Positions 7,905 through 17,583 of a stretch of 64,000 nt of DNA are shown here, piece after piece. The position numbers and the translations under genes were made by a program. Each line of letters begins with the position of its first letter. The first letter of the stretch is position 1. Source of the stretch: Bradyrhizobiaceae bacterium Ga0074131 (GTDB taxonomy: Bacteria; Pseudomonadota; Alphaproteobacteria; Rhizobiales; Xanthobacteraceae); assembly GCA_001464035.1 (NCBI GenBank), contig LNEC01000019.1, forward strand, positions 496,001 to 560,000, in the 5' to 3' direction. Below the pieces are notes generated by a model. That model saw nothing but the letters and a program-made list of their open reading frames with translations. It did not search any database and was not told the origin of the DNA.

Positions 7905-9455
7905 TCACACGATCCGCGTCGCCTTGTCGCCCCAGTAGCGGTCCCGCAGCAGCCGCTTGTAGAGTTTCCCGGTCGGCAGCCGCGGCAGCTCCGCCTCGAA
8001 ATCGATCGAGCGCGGCACCTTCTGGCGCGACAGCGACTGGCTGCAGAACTGGATCAGTTCCTCCGCGAGATCGGGCCCGGGCTTGATCCCCGGCATCGGC
8101 TGCACCACGGCCTTCACCTCCTCGCCGAGATCGGCGTTGGGCACGCCGAACACGGCGGCGTCCACGATCTTGGGATGGGTGATCAGGAGGTTCTCGCATT
8201 CCTGCGGATAGATGTTGACGCCGCCGGAGATGATCATGAAGGTCGCGCGGTCGGTCAGGTAGAGAAAATTGTCCTTGTCGACATAGCCGACGTCGCCGAC
8301 CGTGCTCATGCTGCCGTCCGGAGAGCGCGCCTCCCTGGTCTTGTTCGGGTCGTTGAAGTATTCGAACGGCGTCGCGGTCTTGAACCAGACCGTGCCGGGC
8401 GTGCCCACCGGGCACGGCTTCATGTCCTCATCGAGAATGTGGAGGTCGCCGAGCAGCACGCGGCCGACGCTGCCGCGATGCGCCAGCCATTCCTCGCTGT
8501 TGCAGGCGGTAAAGCCGAGGCCCTCGGTGGCGCCATAATATTCGTGGATGATCGGGCCCCACCATTTGATCATGTCTTCCTTCACCGCCGCAGGGCACGG
8601 CGCCGCCGCGTGGATCGCGATCTCGAGCGACGACAGGTCGTGGCCTCTCCGCCTGGCCTCCGGCAGTTTCAGCATGCGCGAGAACATGGTCGGCACCAGC
8701 TGGGTGTGGGTGACGCCCCATTGCTCGACCAGGTCGAGGTAACGCTCGGGATCGAACTGCTCCATGATGATGACGGTGCCGCCGCTCTTGATCGCGAGAT
8801 TGACGGCGGCCTGCGGCGCCGAATGATACAGCGGCGCCGGCGACAGATAGATCATGCCTTCGCGGTACTGCCACAGCTTGTGCAGGAAATCGAACAGCGG
8901 CAGTTGCTGGTCCGCCGCCAGTTCCGGCAGCGGCCGCAAAATGCCCTTGGGACGGCCGGTGGTGCCCGACGAATAGAGCATCGCGGTGCCGACGCATTCA
9001 TCCGCGATCGGCGTGTCCGGTAACCCGGTCGTGGCCTCGCGCAGGCCGACGATGCGGTCGCTCTCGCCCGCACCGTCCACCACGATGCAGAGTTCGACCC
9101 TGGGGCATTCCTTGAGCGCCTCGCGGGCGACGTCGAGTTTCGCCGCGGACGTAAAGAGGACGCGGGATTCGCTGTTGCCGACGATGTAGGCAAGCTCGCC
9201 CGGCGTCAGATAGGAATTGACGCAGGTGTAATACAGCCCCGACCGCTCGCCCGCGCCGCAGGTTTCCAGGTAGCGGCTGTTGTTCTCCATGAAGATCGCA
9301 TAGTGATCGAGCCGCTTCAGGCCGAGATTGCGCAACAGATGCGCCAGCCGGTTGCTGCGCGCCTCCAGCTCGCGATAGGTCACGGTCTCGCCGGACCCTG
9401 CCATGATGAAGGCGGGCTGCAGGGGGCGCAGATGAGCATGCTTGCCGGTGTACAT
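7905..9455 (-). CDS. AMP-dependent acyl-CoA synthetase
   Basis: A 516-residue member of the adenylate-forming ANL superfamily, which activates a carboxylic acid with ATP and transfers it to CoA. Diagnostic motifs are the phosphate loop MLYSSGTTGRPKGI, the A5 motif HEYYGATEGLG, the A7 region GDVGYVDKDNFLYLTDR and the C-terminal catalytic lysine in LPTGKLYKRLLRDRYW. It is soluble and cytoplasmic. The iron alcohol dehydrogenase gene lies 18 bp upstream on the same strand and an AidB-like acyl-CoA dehydrogenase further upstream, suggesting a catabolic operon converting an alcohol/aldehyde/acid or short fatty acid to its enoyl-CoA. The acid specificity cannot be read from the sequence. Confidence 0.9.
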   Translation of the reverse strand: MYTGKHAHLRPLQPAFIMAGSGETVTYRELEARSNRLAHLLRNLGLKRLDHYAIFMENNSRYLETCGAGERSGLYYTCVNSYLTPGELAYIVGNSESRVLFTSAAKLDVAREALKECPRVELCIVVDGAGESDRIVGLREATTGLPDTPIADECVGTAMLYSSGTTGRPKGILRPLPELAADQQLPLFDFLHKLWQYREGMIYLSPAPLYHSAPQAAVNLAIKSGGTVIIMEQFDPERYLDLVEQWGVTHTQLVPTMFSRMLKLPEARRRGHDLSSLEIAIHAAAPCPAAVKEDMIKWWGPIIHEYYGATEGLGFTACNSEEWLAHRGSVGRVLLGDLHILDEDMKPCPVGTPGTVWFKTATPFEYFNDPNKTREARSPDGSMSTVGDVGYVDKDNFLYLTDRATFMIISGGVNIYPQECENLLITHPKIVDAAVFGVPNADLGEEVKAVVQPMPGIKPGPDLAEELIQFCSQSLSRQKVPRSIDFEAELPRLPTGKLYKRLLRDRYWGDKATRIV

Positions 9456-9473
9456 TTTTTCTCCCGTTTTTTC

Positions 9474-10628
9474 TCAGGCGGCCATAACGAGGATCTCGCG
9501 CACCTGCGCGGGGGAATCGATCTTGCGCGGGTTGCGCGGCACCCACGGCGTCCCCATCGCCTGTTCGGCGATGCGATCGAAATGCTCGGGGCCGATCCGC
9601 ACGTCCTGCAGGCTGCGCGGCATGCCGAGGCCGCGAATGAAGGCATCCAGCACGTCGCCGGCATCCTGGCCGGGTTGTCCCATCGCCGCCGACACCAGCG
9701 CCTGCCGCTCCGCATTGACGGACTTGTTCCAGCGCATCACCGAGGGCAGCATCACGCAGGAAGTGTGTCCATGCGGCACGTCGAAGACGGCGCCGAGCAC
9801 ATAGCCGATGCCGTGGCTGGCGCCCATCGGCACGCCCGACGACAACGGACCCATCGAGAGCCATGTGCCGATCTGGCAATCCATCCGCGCGTCGAGATCC
9901 CCGGGGTCGGCCTTCACCCGTGGCAGGCCCTGCGCCAGCATCGACAATCCCTTGATCGCCTGGGCGTCGCCGTAAGGATGGGCCTCACCCGAGCACAGGC
10001 CCTCCACGCAGTGATCGACGGCGCGGATGCCGGTCGAAAGAAACAGCCATTGCGGCGTGTGCACGGTCAAAGCCGGATCGAGGATCGTCGCGCGCGGCAT
10101 CACCAGAGGATGGGCCAGCCGCTCCTTGACTTTGGTGTGTTCGTTGGTGACGCCGGCAATGGCGCTGAACTCGCCGCCGGCGATCGTGGTGGGCACGCTG
10201 ATCTGGCGCACGACAGGCGGATTCATGTCAGGCGCCGCGCCCTTGCCGGCGCGGACCCTGTCGATATCCTCGACGCTGCGCACATCATTGGCGAGACAGA
10301 TCTGAACCGCCTTGGCGCCGTCGGTGATCGAGCCGCCGCCGACCGTGACGATCAGGTCGGCGCCGGCAGCGCGGGCCTGCTCCGACGCCGCGATCACGGC
10401 GGCACGCGGCGTGTGCGCCGGCATGGCATCGAACGTGCCCACGCAACGCGAGCCCAGCGCTTTCCTGATTTTTTCGATCTCGTCGGTTTGGCGGTTCAGC
10501 GTGCCGCTGACCATCAGAAAGGCCCGATTGGCGCGCAGGCGGTCGACCTGCGCCATGACCGCCTCGGCCGCGGCGGTTCCGAAGACCACCTCGTCCATGG
10601 CGCCGAACACGACACGCCCCTTATGCAC
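9474..10628 (-). CDS. Iron-containing alcohol dehydrogenase family protein
   Basis: A 384-residue group III alcohol dehydrogenase/maleylacetate reductase-like enzyme. The NAD(P)-binding loop is VTVGGGSITDGAKAV. The metal-binding His/Asp residues lie in STGIRAVDHCVEG and in MGASHGIGYVLGAVFDVPHGHTS. The usual PTT..GTGSE motif is altered to PTTIAGGEFSA, which is closer to maleylacetate reductases than to ethanol dehydrogenases. It would reduce or oxidise an alcohol/carbonyl with NAD(P)H. The acyl-CoA synthetase follows 18 bp downstream, so they are probably co-transcribed. The ATG at 10628 gives a full-length protein. Confidence 0.85.
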   Translation of the reverse strand: MHKGRVVFGAMDEVVFGTAAAEAVMAQVDRLRANRAFLMVSGTLNRQTDEIEKIRKALGSRCVGTFDAMPAHTPRAAVIAASEQARAAGADLIVTVGGGSITDGAKAVQICLANDVRSVEDIDRVRAGKGAAPDMNPPVVRQISVPTTIAGGEFSAIAGVTNEHTKVKERLAHPLVMPRATILDPALTVHTPQWLFLSTGIRAVDHCVEGLCSGEAHPYGDAQAIKGLSMLAQGLPRVKADPGDLDARMDCQIGTWLSMGPLSSGVPMGASHGIGYVLGAVFDVPHGHTSCVMLPSVMRWNKSVNAERQALVSAAMGQPGQDAGDVLDAFIRGLGMPRSLQDVRIGPEHFDRIAEQAMGTPWVPRNPRKIDSPAQVREILVMAA

Positions 10629-10820
10629 GCTTGTCCCTCCCGAAGGTTTTGGTCTTGTTGCCGACTTCGGCGCAATCTAGCGAAGTCAGCGGGGAGGGGA
10701 ACCACAAAATGATGCGAGCACGCATTCGCCCGGTGTACACTCAATGCGCTCGCCCGACCGGACGATGACGGCCGGGCTGATGCGACTACTGCATACGCAA
10801 CAGCCGCAAGGCGAATTCGG

Positions 10821-12593
10821 CTAGGCCAGCACCCCCGCAACCTCCGCCAGCGTCACCGGCTGCTCGGAAAGCACTAGTTCCGCGACCTTGCGTTCGAAAT
10901 CGCCGTCGCCGGGCGCCAGCGGATCGCGCGCGCCGAGGCGGTGGTCGAGGACCAGCCGCGCATAGAGCGCGCGACGCGCATCCGCCCCCGGCTGGGCGGC
11001 TTCCCACGTCATCAGGATCGCGCTGCTGACATGATAGAGCGCGCCTGCCGCCCGCCGCGCGTCCGCTTCCAGCGCGGGTTCGGCGGCGACGCGCTCGACG
11101 AAGTCGAGCGCGCGGTCGAGTGCCGCGCGCAGCCGGTCCCGAAACGCCGCCGGGACCAGTCTCGCGTGATCGAGCAGGTTCGTCAGCGCAACCGCCAGCG
11201 TGCGGTGATTGCGGTTCTTGCCGACCGCGCGGGTGACGATATCGAGCGCGTTGATATTGCTGGTGCCCTCCCAGAGCACGCCGACATGGGCGTCGCGGAT
11301 CAGCCTGGCATGCACCCATTCCTCGATGTAGCCGTTGCCGCCGCGCACTTCCATCGCGCCGGTCGCCACCGGAATATTGTCGCGGCAGGCGCGGAATTTG
11401 AGCAGCGGCGTCAGAAGGCGCAGGCAGCCTTCGGCTTCCCGCGAGCCTGCATTGGCGCGGTCCATGGCGCTGGCGGCAAACAGGAACATCGAAAGCGACT
11501 GTTCGGTCGGCACGATGATCTTGAGCAACTGGCGGCGCAGCAGCGGATATTCGATGATCGTCTTGCCGAACGCCTCGCGGCTGCGCGCGCAAACCATCGC
11601 CTCGTTGACGCAGCGCCGCATCATCGCCGCCGCGCGAACGCCATGCGACAGCCGCGACAGATTGACCTGCTCCATCATCTGCTTAAGGCCGCGACCGGCT
11701 TCGCCGACCAGCCAGGCCTCCGCGCCCTCCAGCAGGATCTCGCCCGAGGCCATCGAGCGGGTGCCGAGCTTGTCCTTGAGCCGGACGATCCGATAAGCGT
11801 TGCGGCTTCCATCCTTGAGCCGGCGCGGCAGCGCAAACAATGCGAGTCCTTTGGTGCCGGCTGGCGCGCCCTCGGGCCGCGCCAGCAGCAGCGCTACATC
11901 GGCGTCGGCATGCGAGCAGAACCATTTATCACCATAAAGCCGCCATGTACCGTCAATGTTGCGGGCGGTCGTTTCGATGCCGCCGACGTCGGAGCCGCCG
12001 GAGCGTTCGGTCATGAACTGCGTACCCTTCCACATCGAAGCCACGTCGCCGGACAGCATTTTCGGCAGCAGGTACTCCTGCAGCTCGGCGCTGGCGAATT
12101 TGCGGATCAGATGGATCGAGGTGTCGGTGACGCTGATCGGGCACATCAGCCCGAACTCGGCCTGCACGAACAGATACTGCAGCGCGTATTTGGCGACCGC
12201 CGGAAGCGGGCGGTCGATGCCGAGCGCGCCGGCGCGATGGCTCATGGCGTGAAACTGGAAGTCGCCAAACGCGATGGCCTCCATGTCGCGGTAGGAGGAA
12301 TGGTAGTCGATCCAGTCCTCGTCGCGGCCGAAACGGTCGCGCGCCTGCAGCACCGGAGGATGCTTGTCGGCGGCCTTTGCGAGTTCGTCGAGCCGGCCGC
12401 CGGCCAGCGCGCCGAGCCGATCGAAATGAGGCTCGAGCCGGCGGAAATCGTCCGGCGTCAGATACAGCCGGAGCAGGTCGCGCAGGCCTCGATCGACAGA
12501 ATAGAAATTCTGTCCGGCGCAGTCCGGCGCGATGTGATCGGCGCCGCGTCTTGGATCCTGCGCCGCGGGCGCTTTGTGGGATGGCGCGTGCAT
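10821..12593 (-). CDS. AidB-like acyl-CoA dehydrogenase
   Basis: A 590-residue flavoprotein of the acyl-CoA dehydrogenase superfamily, longer than the usual 380-400 residues and of the AidB/ACAD11-like layout. An N-terminal helical extension precedes the FAD-binding core (MTERSGGSDVGGIETTA, LYGDKWFCSHADADV). The C-terminal helical bundle carries EVRGGNGYIEEW...LWEGTSNINALD, with a Glu in the position typical of catalytic or FAD-contacting residues. About 100 extra C-terminal residues are Ala/Arg/Asp rich. It may oxidise a branched or long acyl-CoA; AidB itself protects DNA from alkylation, so a repair role cannot be excluded. It is separated by 192 bp from the dehydrogenase gene downstream. 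Confidence 0.85.
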   Translation of the reverse strand: MHAPSHKAPAAQDPRRGADHIAPDCAGQNFYSVDRGLRDLLRLYLTPDDFRRLEPHFDRLGALAGGRLDELAKAADKHPPVLQARDRFGRDEDWIDYHSSYRDMEAIAFGDFQFHAMSHRAGALGIDRPLPAVAKYALQYLFVQAEFGLMCPISVTDTSIHLIRKFASAELQEYLLPKMLSGDVASMWKGTQFMTERSGGSDVGGIETTARNIDGTWRLYGDKWFCSHADADVALLLARPEGAPAGTKGLALFALPRRLKDGSRNAYRIVRLKDKLGTRSMASGEILLEGAEAWLVGEAGRGLKQMMEQVNLSRLSHGVRAAAMMRRCVNEAMVCARSREAFGKTIIEYPLLRRQLLKIIVPTEQSLSMFLFAASAMDRANAGSREAEGCLRLLTPLLKFRACRDNIPVATGAMEVRGGNGYIEEWVHARLIRDAHVGVLWEGTSNINALDIVTRAVGKNRNHRTLAVALTNLLDHARLVPAAFRDRLRAALDRALDFVERVAAEPALEADARRAAGALYHVSSAILMTWEAAQPGADARRALYARLVLDHRLGARDPLAPGDGDFERKVAELVLSEQPVTLAEVAGVLA

Positions 12594-13039
12594 GGTGGAC
12601 CTCGTTTTCCGGATCGTCCGAGATCATGGCTGGGCGCCAATGACGTGCCAAGAGAAAGCTCAACCACGGGACTATGGCAAGGCATCATCGCCGGATATCG
12701 CAACGTTGAGCGTCCTCGATTTCGAGCCGCATCTCGATGCCCGTTCGATAGGAGGTCGCAGGCCGCGGTTACCTCGACGCTGGCGGGGACCTTGCAGCGT
12801 GCCGGCTGCGATCGGGAATTTCCTTTCCGCGAAATCCGTCACGCCGCCTGATCGGAAGGGTACCGTCACGTTTTTGTGAATTGCTGGCCGATGCGGCTTG
12901 GGGGCTCGCGGAAGATGCAATCCTCCCCTGCACCAAACGGGCATTGCACAAGGATTGTGCTTGATCCTGGCCATGACTTGAACAGACTGCAGGCCATTCT
13001 CATCTTGACCCTGCCGCGGACAATGGCGTCCCGGCAGCC
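12594..13039. other. Divergent intergenic region upstream of RND efflux genes
   Basis: A 446-bp stretch between the AidB-like gene (minus strand) and the RND adaptor gene (plus strand). No convincing coding frame is present. A short perfect inverted repeat, GCACAA-GGA-TTGTGC, at 12946-12960 lies 80-94 bp upstream of the adaptor start and could be an operator. No TetR- or MarR-type regulator gene is next to it. Confidence 0.4.
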
Positions 13040-14302
13040 GTGCGATTGCACGCGGCGACAGCAGAGGAGATGGAATTGGGCGCGACGGTGAAGTCGAAAC
13101 GTTGTGCGCGAGGCGTGGTCGTTGGTTTCGATTCCATCCGTAACCCCTGGCCATGGACAATTCTGCTCGCGCTCGCGTTGTCCGGCTGCGGGGACAAGCC
13201 GCCGGAGCCGGTGGCGAGCGCGCCGCCGCCGGTGACGGTTGCGCAGCCGCTCAAGCGGACAGTCACCGACTGGGATGAGTTCACCGGCCGGTTCGAGGCG
13301 ATGGCGGAGGTTCAGGTCCGCGCCCGGGTCGGCGGCTTCGTCACCGCCGTCGAGTTTCGCGACGGCGCGATCGTCCGCACCGGCGATCTGCTCTACGTCA
13401 TCGATGCCCGCCCGTTCGAGGCGGTCGCGTTGCAGGCCGAGGGCCAGCTCGCCGACGCGCGCGCCAGGGCGGAACTGGCAAGGCGCGAGCTCGATCGCGC
13501 GCTGACCCTGAACCAGACCCAGGCGGTTTCGGATTCCGTCGTCGACCAGCGCCGCCAGGCCTTGCAGGCGGCAAGGGCCGCCGAGACGCAGGCCGACGGC
13601 CTGCTGAAGGCGGCCAAGCTCAACATCGAATTTACCCACGTGGTGGCGCCGATTACCGGCAGGGTCTCAAGGCACCTCGTCAGCGTCGGCAATCTCGTGC
13701 AGGGCTCCGAGGGCGGCGCGACGCTGCTCACGTCGATCGTCTCGCTCGACCCGATCTACATCTATTTCGACATGGATGAGGCGACCTATCAGAAGAACAA
13801 CCGGCTTTGGCACGAAGGCAAGCGTCCGAGTTCGCGCGACACGCCAAATCCCGTCCAAGTGTCGCTGGTCGGCGAAACCAAACCCTCGCATGAAGGCACG
13901 ATGAACTTCCTCGACAACCGGCTCGATGCCTCCACCGGCACGCTGCGCGGGCGGGCAGTGGTCCCGAACAAGGACCTTTCCATCCTGCCGGGACAGTTCG
14001 GCCGGGTGCGGCTGATCGGCAGCTCCCCCTATGAAGCGCTGCTCTTGCCAGACTCCGCCATCGCCACCGATCAGTCGCGCAAGATCGTTTTCGTGGTCAG
14101 GGACGACGATACGGTGGAGGCCAGGCCGGTCACGCTCGGGCCGCTCGACGAGGGCCTGCGCGTGGTCCGCGAAGGTCTGAAGCCGGAGGACCGCGTGATC
14201 GTCGACGGCCTGCAGCGCGCCCGGGTCGGCGCCAAGGTGAGCCCGCAGGCGCCCAAGGATGCCGCCAAGGACACGCCCGCTACCGCCGATGGCAAAACAT
14301 GA
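13040..14302 (+). CDS. RND efflux periplasmic adaptor (membrane fusion lipoprotein)
   Basis: The periplasmic adaptor of a tripartite resistance-nodulation-division pump. A signal sequence ends in a lipobox, LALSGCG, so the mature protein should be anchored to the inner membrane by lipidated Cys. It continues with the biotinyl-lipoyl-like half (VQVRARVGGFVTAVEFRDGAIVRTGDLLYVIDARPFEA), an alpha hairpin (about 135-190) and beta-barrel domains (GRAVVPNKDLSILPGQFGRVRL). The start is uncertain: GTG at 13040, ATG at 13070 (AGGAG directly abuts it) or a later GTG are all possible. It overlaps the pump gene by 4 bp (ATGA), so the two are translationally coupled. The Ala/Lys/Asp-rich C-terminal tail is typical. 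Confidence 0.9.
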   Translation: MRLHAATAEEMELGATVKSKRCARGVVVGFDSIRNPWPWTILLALALSGCGDKPPEPVASAPPPVTVAQPLKRTVTDWDEFTGRFEAMAEVQVRARVGGFVTAVEFRDGAIVRTGDLLYVIDARPFEAVALQAEGQLADARARAELARRELDRALTLNQTQAVSDSVVDQRRQALQAARAAETQADGLLKAAKLNIEFTHVVAPITGRVSRHLVSVGNLVQGSEGGATLLTSIVSLDPIYIYFDMDEATYQKNNRLWHEGKRPSSRDTPNPVQVSLVGETKPSHEGTMNFLDNRLDASTGTLRGRAVVPNKDLSILPGQFGRVRLIGSSPYEALLLPDSAIATDQSRKIVFVVRDDDTVEARPVTLGPLDEGLRVVREGLKPEDRVIVDGLQRARVGAKVSPQAPKDAAKDTPATADGKT

Positions 14303-17300
14303 ATCTTGGCCGGCTCTCCATCAACCAGCCGGTCCTTGCGATGGTGCTGTCGATCGTCGTGCTGATCGTCGGCGCCATCGCCTACACCACGCTGCCGGTC
14401 GCGGAATATCCGCAAGTGGTTCCGCCGACCGTCGTGGTCACCACGCAATATCCGGGCGCGTCCGCGCAGACCGTTTCCGACACCGTCGCCGCCCCGATCG
14501 AGCAGGAGATCAACGGTGTCGAGGACATGCTGTACCTCTACAGCCAGGCGACCTCGAACGGGCGGCTGACCATCACCGTCACGTTCAAGCTGGGAACCGA
14601 CCTCGATAAGGCGCAGGTGCTGGTGCAGAATCGAGTCGCGATCGCGCAACCGCGGCTGCCCGAGGAGGTGCAGCGCAACGGTGTCGTCACCCGCAAGAAC
14701 AGCCCCGACATCCTGATGGTCGTATTCATGCTGTCGCCTGACGACAGCTTCGACCAGCTCTACATCAGCAATTATGCGCTGCTGCAGGTGCGCGATCAGT
14801 TGTTGCGGCTCGACGGCATCGGCGACATCCAGATGTTCGGCGCGCGCGACTACTCGATGCGGCTATGGCTCGACCCCGACAAGATCGCGACCCTGGGCAT
14901 GACCGCGGCCGAGGTGGTGGCGGCGATCCGGGCGCAGAACCTGCAGATCACCGGCGGCCAGATCGCCGAGCCGCCGATCGCCGACCGTGCCTTTCAGCCG
15001 AACCTCACCTTTACCGGCCGCCTGAAGGATATACCGCAGTTCGAGGATGTCGTCGTCAAGGCCGGCGCCGACGGCCGCACCGTGCGCCTGCGGGACGTGG
15101 CGCGGGTCGAACTGGGCGCCTTGTCCTACACCACCAACAGTTTTCTGCTCAGGAAGTCGGCGGTCGCGCTGCTGGTAACGCAACGCCCCGGGTCCAATGC
15201 GCTCGCCACCGCCGAGAGTATCTCCAATGAGATGGCGAAGCTGAAGGCCGATTTTCCCAGGGGGCTGGATTACAACATTGGTTACAATCCGACCGAATTC
15301 ATCGCGCAATCGGTCGATGAGCTGATCAAGACCATCTATGAGGCGATGCTGCTCGTCGTCATCGTCGTGCTGGTGTTCCTGCAGGGCTGGCGGCCCGCGA
15401 TCATTCCCATCATCGCCATCCCGGTGTCGCTGGTCGGCACCTTCGCGGTGATGGCGGCGCTGGGATTTTCCATCAACAACCTGACCCTGTTCGGGCTCGT
15501 GCTCGCGGTCGGCATCGTCGTCGACGACGCCATTGTGGTGGTCGAGAACGTCGAGCGGCATCTCGGACAGGGCATGAGTCGGCGCGAAGCGGCGCTCAAG
15601 ACGATGGAGGAGGTCGGCGGCGCGCTGGTCTCGATCGCGCTGGTGCTGTGCGCGGTGTTCGTGCCGACCGCGTTTCTGGGCGGCATCTCCGGGCAGTTCT
15701 TCCAGCAATTCGCCGTCACCATTGCAGTGGCCACGGCCATTTCCTGCTTCTGTTCACTGACGTTGTCGCCGGCGCTGGCCTCGATGATTCTGCTGCCGCA
15801 TCAGGACAAGCGCCCGCCGGCCAGCTGGAATTTCGTCGCGCGGGGCTGGGAGAAGTTCACCGGTGTCTTCAACCGCGGCTTTGACCGGCTGTCGCACGGT
15901 TACGGCAATGCCGCGGACTTCGTCATCAGGCATTCGGCGGTCATGCTGTTGATCTACGCGGCGCTGATCGGCGGCGCCGGATGGCTGCTCTACGTCACGC
16001 CGCAGGGCTTCATTCCGGCGCAGGATCGCGGCTACGTCATCGTTTCGGTACAGTTGCCGGGCGCGGCGTCGCTGGCGCGCACCACCGAAGTCGTCCGCGA
16101 GATTGAAAAGATCGCGCTGGATACCCCGGGCATCGTCCGTGTCGCGGCCTTCGCGGGCTTCTCGGGCGCGACCCGAACCCAGGCTGGCAATGCCGCGGCC
16201 CTGTTCCCGGTGTTCGAAGAGCAGGAAATTCGCCACAAGAAGGGACTGTCCGCGAGCGCGATCGCAGCGGAGTTGCGCAAGCGGCTGTCCGCGCTTCAGG
16301 GGGCGTTCATCATCGTCATCGCGCCGCCCGCGGTGCCGGGCATCGGCACCGGCGGCGGTTTCGCCATGCGCGTCCAGGATCGCCAGGGCCGCGGGCCCGA
16401 AATGCTCGCGGCGGCCACCGACGATTTGGTTGCGGCGGCGCGCAAGGCGCCCGGTCTCACCTCAGTGTTTTCTCCGTTCACCGCCGACACGCCGCAGGTG
16501 TTCGTCGAGATCGATCGCGTCAGGGCGCAAAAGCTCGGCGTTCCGATCCAGAACATCACCGACACGATCCAGACCTATTTCGGCTCGGCCTACGTCAACG
16601 ACTTCAACCTGTTCGGCCGCACCTATCGCGTCACCGCGCAGGCCGATCTGCCGTTCCGCAAGGAAACCGCCGATCTGGCCCGGCTGCGCACCCGCAACGC
16701 CGCCGGCGACATGGTGCCGCTCGGCAGCGTAGTGGATTTCCGCGATGTTTCCGGGCCGGATCGCGTCGCGCGCTACAATCTCTATCCGGCGTCCGAACTG
16801 CAGGGCGACACCACGGCGGGAACCAGTTCGGCGGCCGCGATCGACACCATGAAACGGCTGGCGGAGGAGACGCTGCCGAGCGGGTTCGCTTTCGAGTGGA
16901 CCGACCTGTCCTATCAGCAGGTCACCGGCGGCAATGCCGGACTTTACGTGTTCCCGATCTGCGTGCTGTTCGTGTTCCTGGTGCTGGCCGCGCAGTATGG
17001 CAGCTGGAGCCTGCCGTTCGCCGTCATCCTGATCGTGCCGATGTGTCTGCTGGCCGCAACGCTGGGCGTGCGGATCATGGGGCAGGACGTCAATATTCTC
17101 ACCCAGATCGGGTTCGTGGTGCTGGTCGGGCTTGCCGCCAAGAATGCCATTCTGATCGTGGAATTTGCCCGCGACATCGAACGTGAGGGCCGTGATCGCC
17201 TCGAAGCCGTCATCGAGGCCTGCCGGCTGCGGCTGCGTCCCATCCTGATGACATCGTTTGCGTTCATTCTCGGTGTGCTGCCGCTGGTGATTTCATCGGG

Positions 17301-17484
17301 CTCGGGTTCCGAGATGCGTCAGGCGGTCGGCGTTGCGGTGTTCTTCGGCATGATCGGGGTGACGCTGTTCGGACTGATCTTCACGCCGCTGTTCTACATG
17401 ATCGTCCGCAATCTGGCCGATCCGAAGCCGCGCAAGAGTTCTGCTCTCGCCGGACAACGCGCAACGATCGTCGGCCCGGGCTAG
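14299..17484 (+). CDS. RND multidrug efflux transporter, HAE1 family
   Basis: A 1061-residue inner-membrane pump with the full HAE1 layout: TM1 at the N terminus (LAMVLSIVVLIVGAIAYTTLP), a large porter/docking loop, TM2-6 (about residues 340-500), a second large loop and TM8-12. The proton-relay Asp pair is seen in GLVLAVGIVVDDAIVVVENV (TM4), with the complementary Lys in GLAAKNAILIVEFARD (TM10). It would expel drugs, dyes or bile-salt-like compounds driven by protons, working with the adaptor encoded just upstream. No outer-membrane channel gene follows, so a TolC-like protein from elsewhere would be needed. Length and motifs are complete. Confidence 0.94.
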   Translation: MNLGRLSINQPVLAMVLSIVVLIVGAIAYTTLPVAEYPQVVPPTVVVTTQYPGASAQTVSDTVAAPIEQEINGVEDMLYLYSQATSNGRLTITVTFKLGTDLDKAQVLVQNRVAIAQPRLPEEVQRNGVVTRKNSPDILMVVFMLSPDDSFDQLYISNYALLQVRDQLLRLDGIGDIQMFGARDYSMRLWLDPDKIATLGMTAAEVVAAIRAQNLQITGGQIAEPPIADRAFQPNLTFTGRLKDIPQFEDVVVKAGADGRTVRLRDVARVELGALSYTTNSFLLRKSAVALLVTQRPGSNALATAESISNEMAKLKADFPRGLDYNIGYNPTEFIAQSVDELIKTIYEAMLLVVIVVLVFLQGWRPAIIPIIAIPVSLVGTFAVMAALGFSINNLTLFGLVLAVGIVVDDAIVVVENVERHLGQGMSRREAALKTMEEVGGALVSIALVLCAVFVPTAFLGGISGQFFQQFAVTIAVATAISCFCSLTLSPALASMILLPHQDKRPPASWNFVARGWEKFTGVFNRGFDRLSHGYGNAADFVIRHSAVMLLIYAALIGGAGWLLYVTPQGFIPAQDRGYVIVSVQLPGAASLARTTEVVREIEKIALDTPGIVRVAAFAGFSGATRTQAGNAAALFPVFEEQEIRHKKGLSASAIAAELRKRLSALQGAFIIVIAPPAVPGIGTGGGFAMRVQDRQGRGPEMLAAATDDLVAAARKAPGLTSVFSPFTADTPQVFVEIDRVRAQKLGVPIQNITDTIQTYFGSAYVNDFNLFGRTYRVTAQADLPFRKETADLARLRTRNAAGDMVPLGSVVDFRDVSGPDRVARYNLYPASELQGDTTAGTSSAAAIDTMKRLAEETLPSGFAFEWTDLSYQQVTGGNAGLYVFPICVLFVFLVLAAQYGSWSLPFAVILIVPMCLLAATLGVRIMGQDVNILTQIGFVVLVGLAAKNAILIVEFARDIEREGRDRLEAVIEACRLRLRPILMTSFAFILGVLPLVISSGSGSEMRQAVGVAVFFGMIGVTLFGLIFTPLFYMIVRNLADPKPRKSSALAGQRATIVGPG

Positions 17485-17583
17485 CGCGCGGCCCGCGCAT
17501 GCTTTTGCCCTGCTCGAGATCTACGGGCGCCCGCAGGATGATGGAACATCGGGCCCCTGAACGGAAGAAGGACGGGAGACAAG

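Noticed and set aside
10941..12851. A 636-codon open frame on the plus strand
   Set aside because: It is antisense to the AidB-like dehydrogenase gene and its translation is Arg/His/Gln-rich with no domain, as expected for a GC-rich shadow frame.
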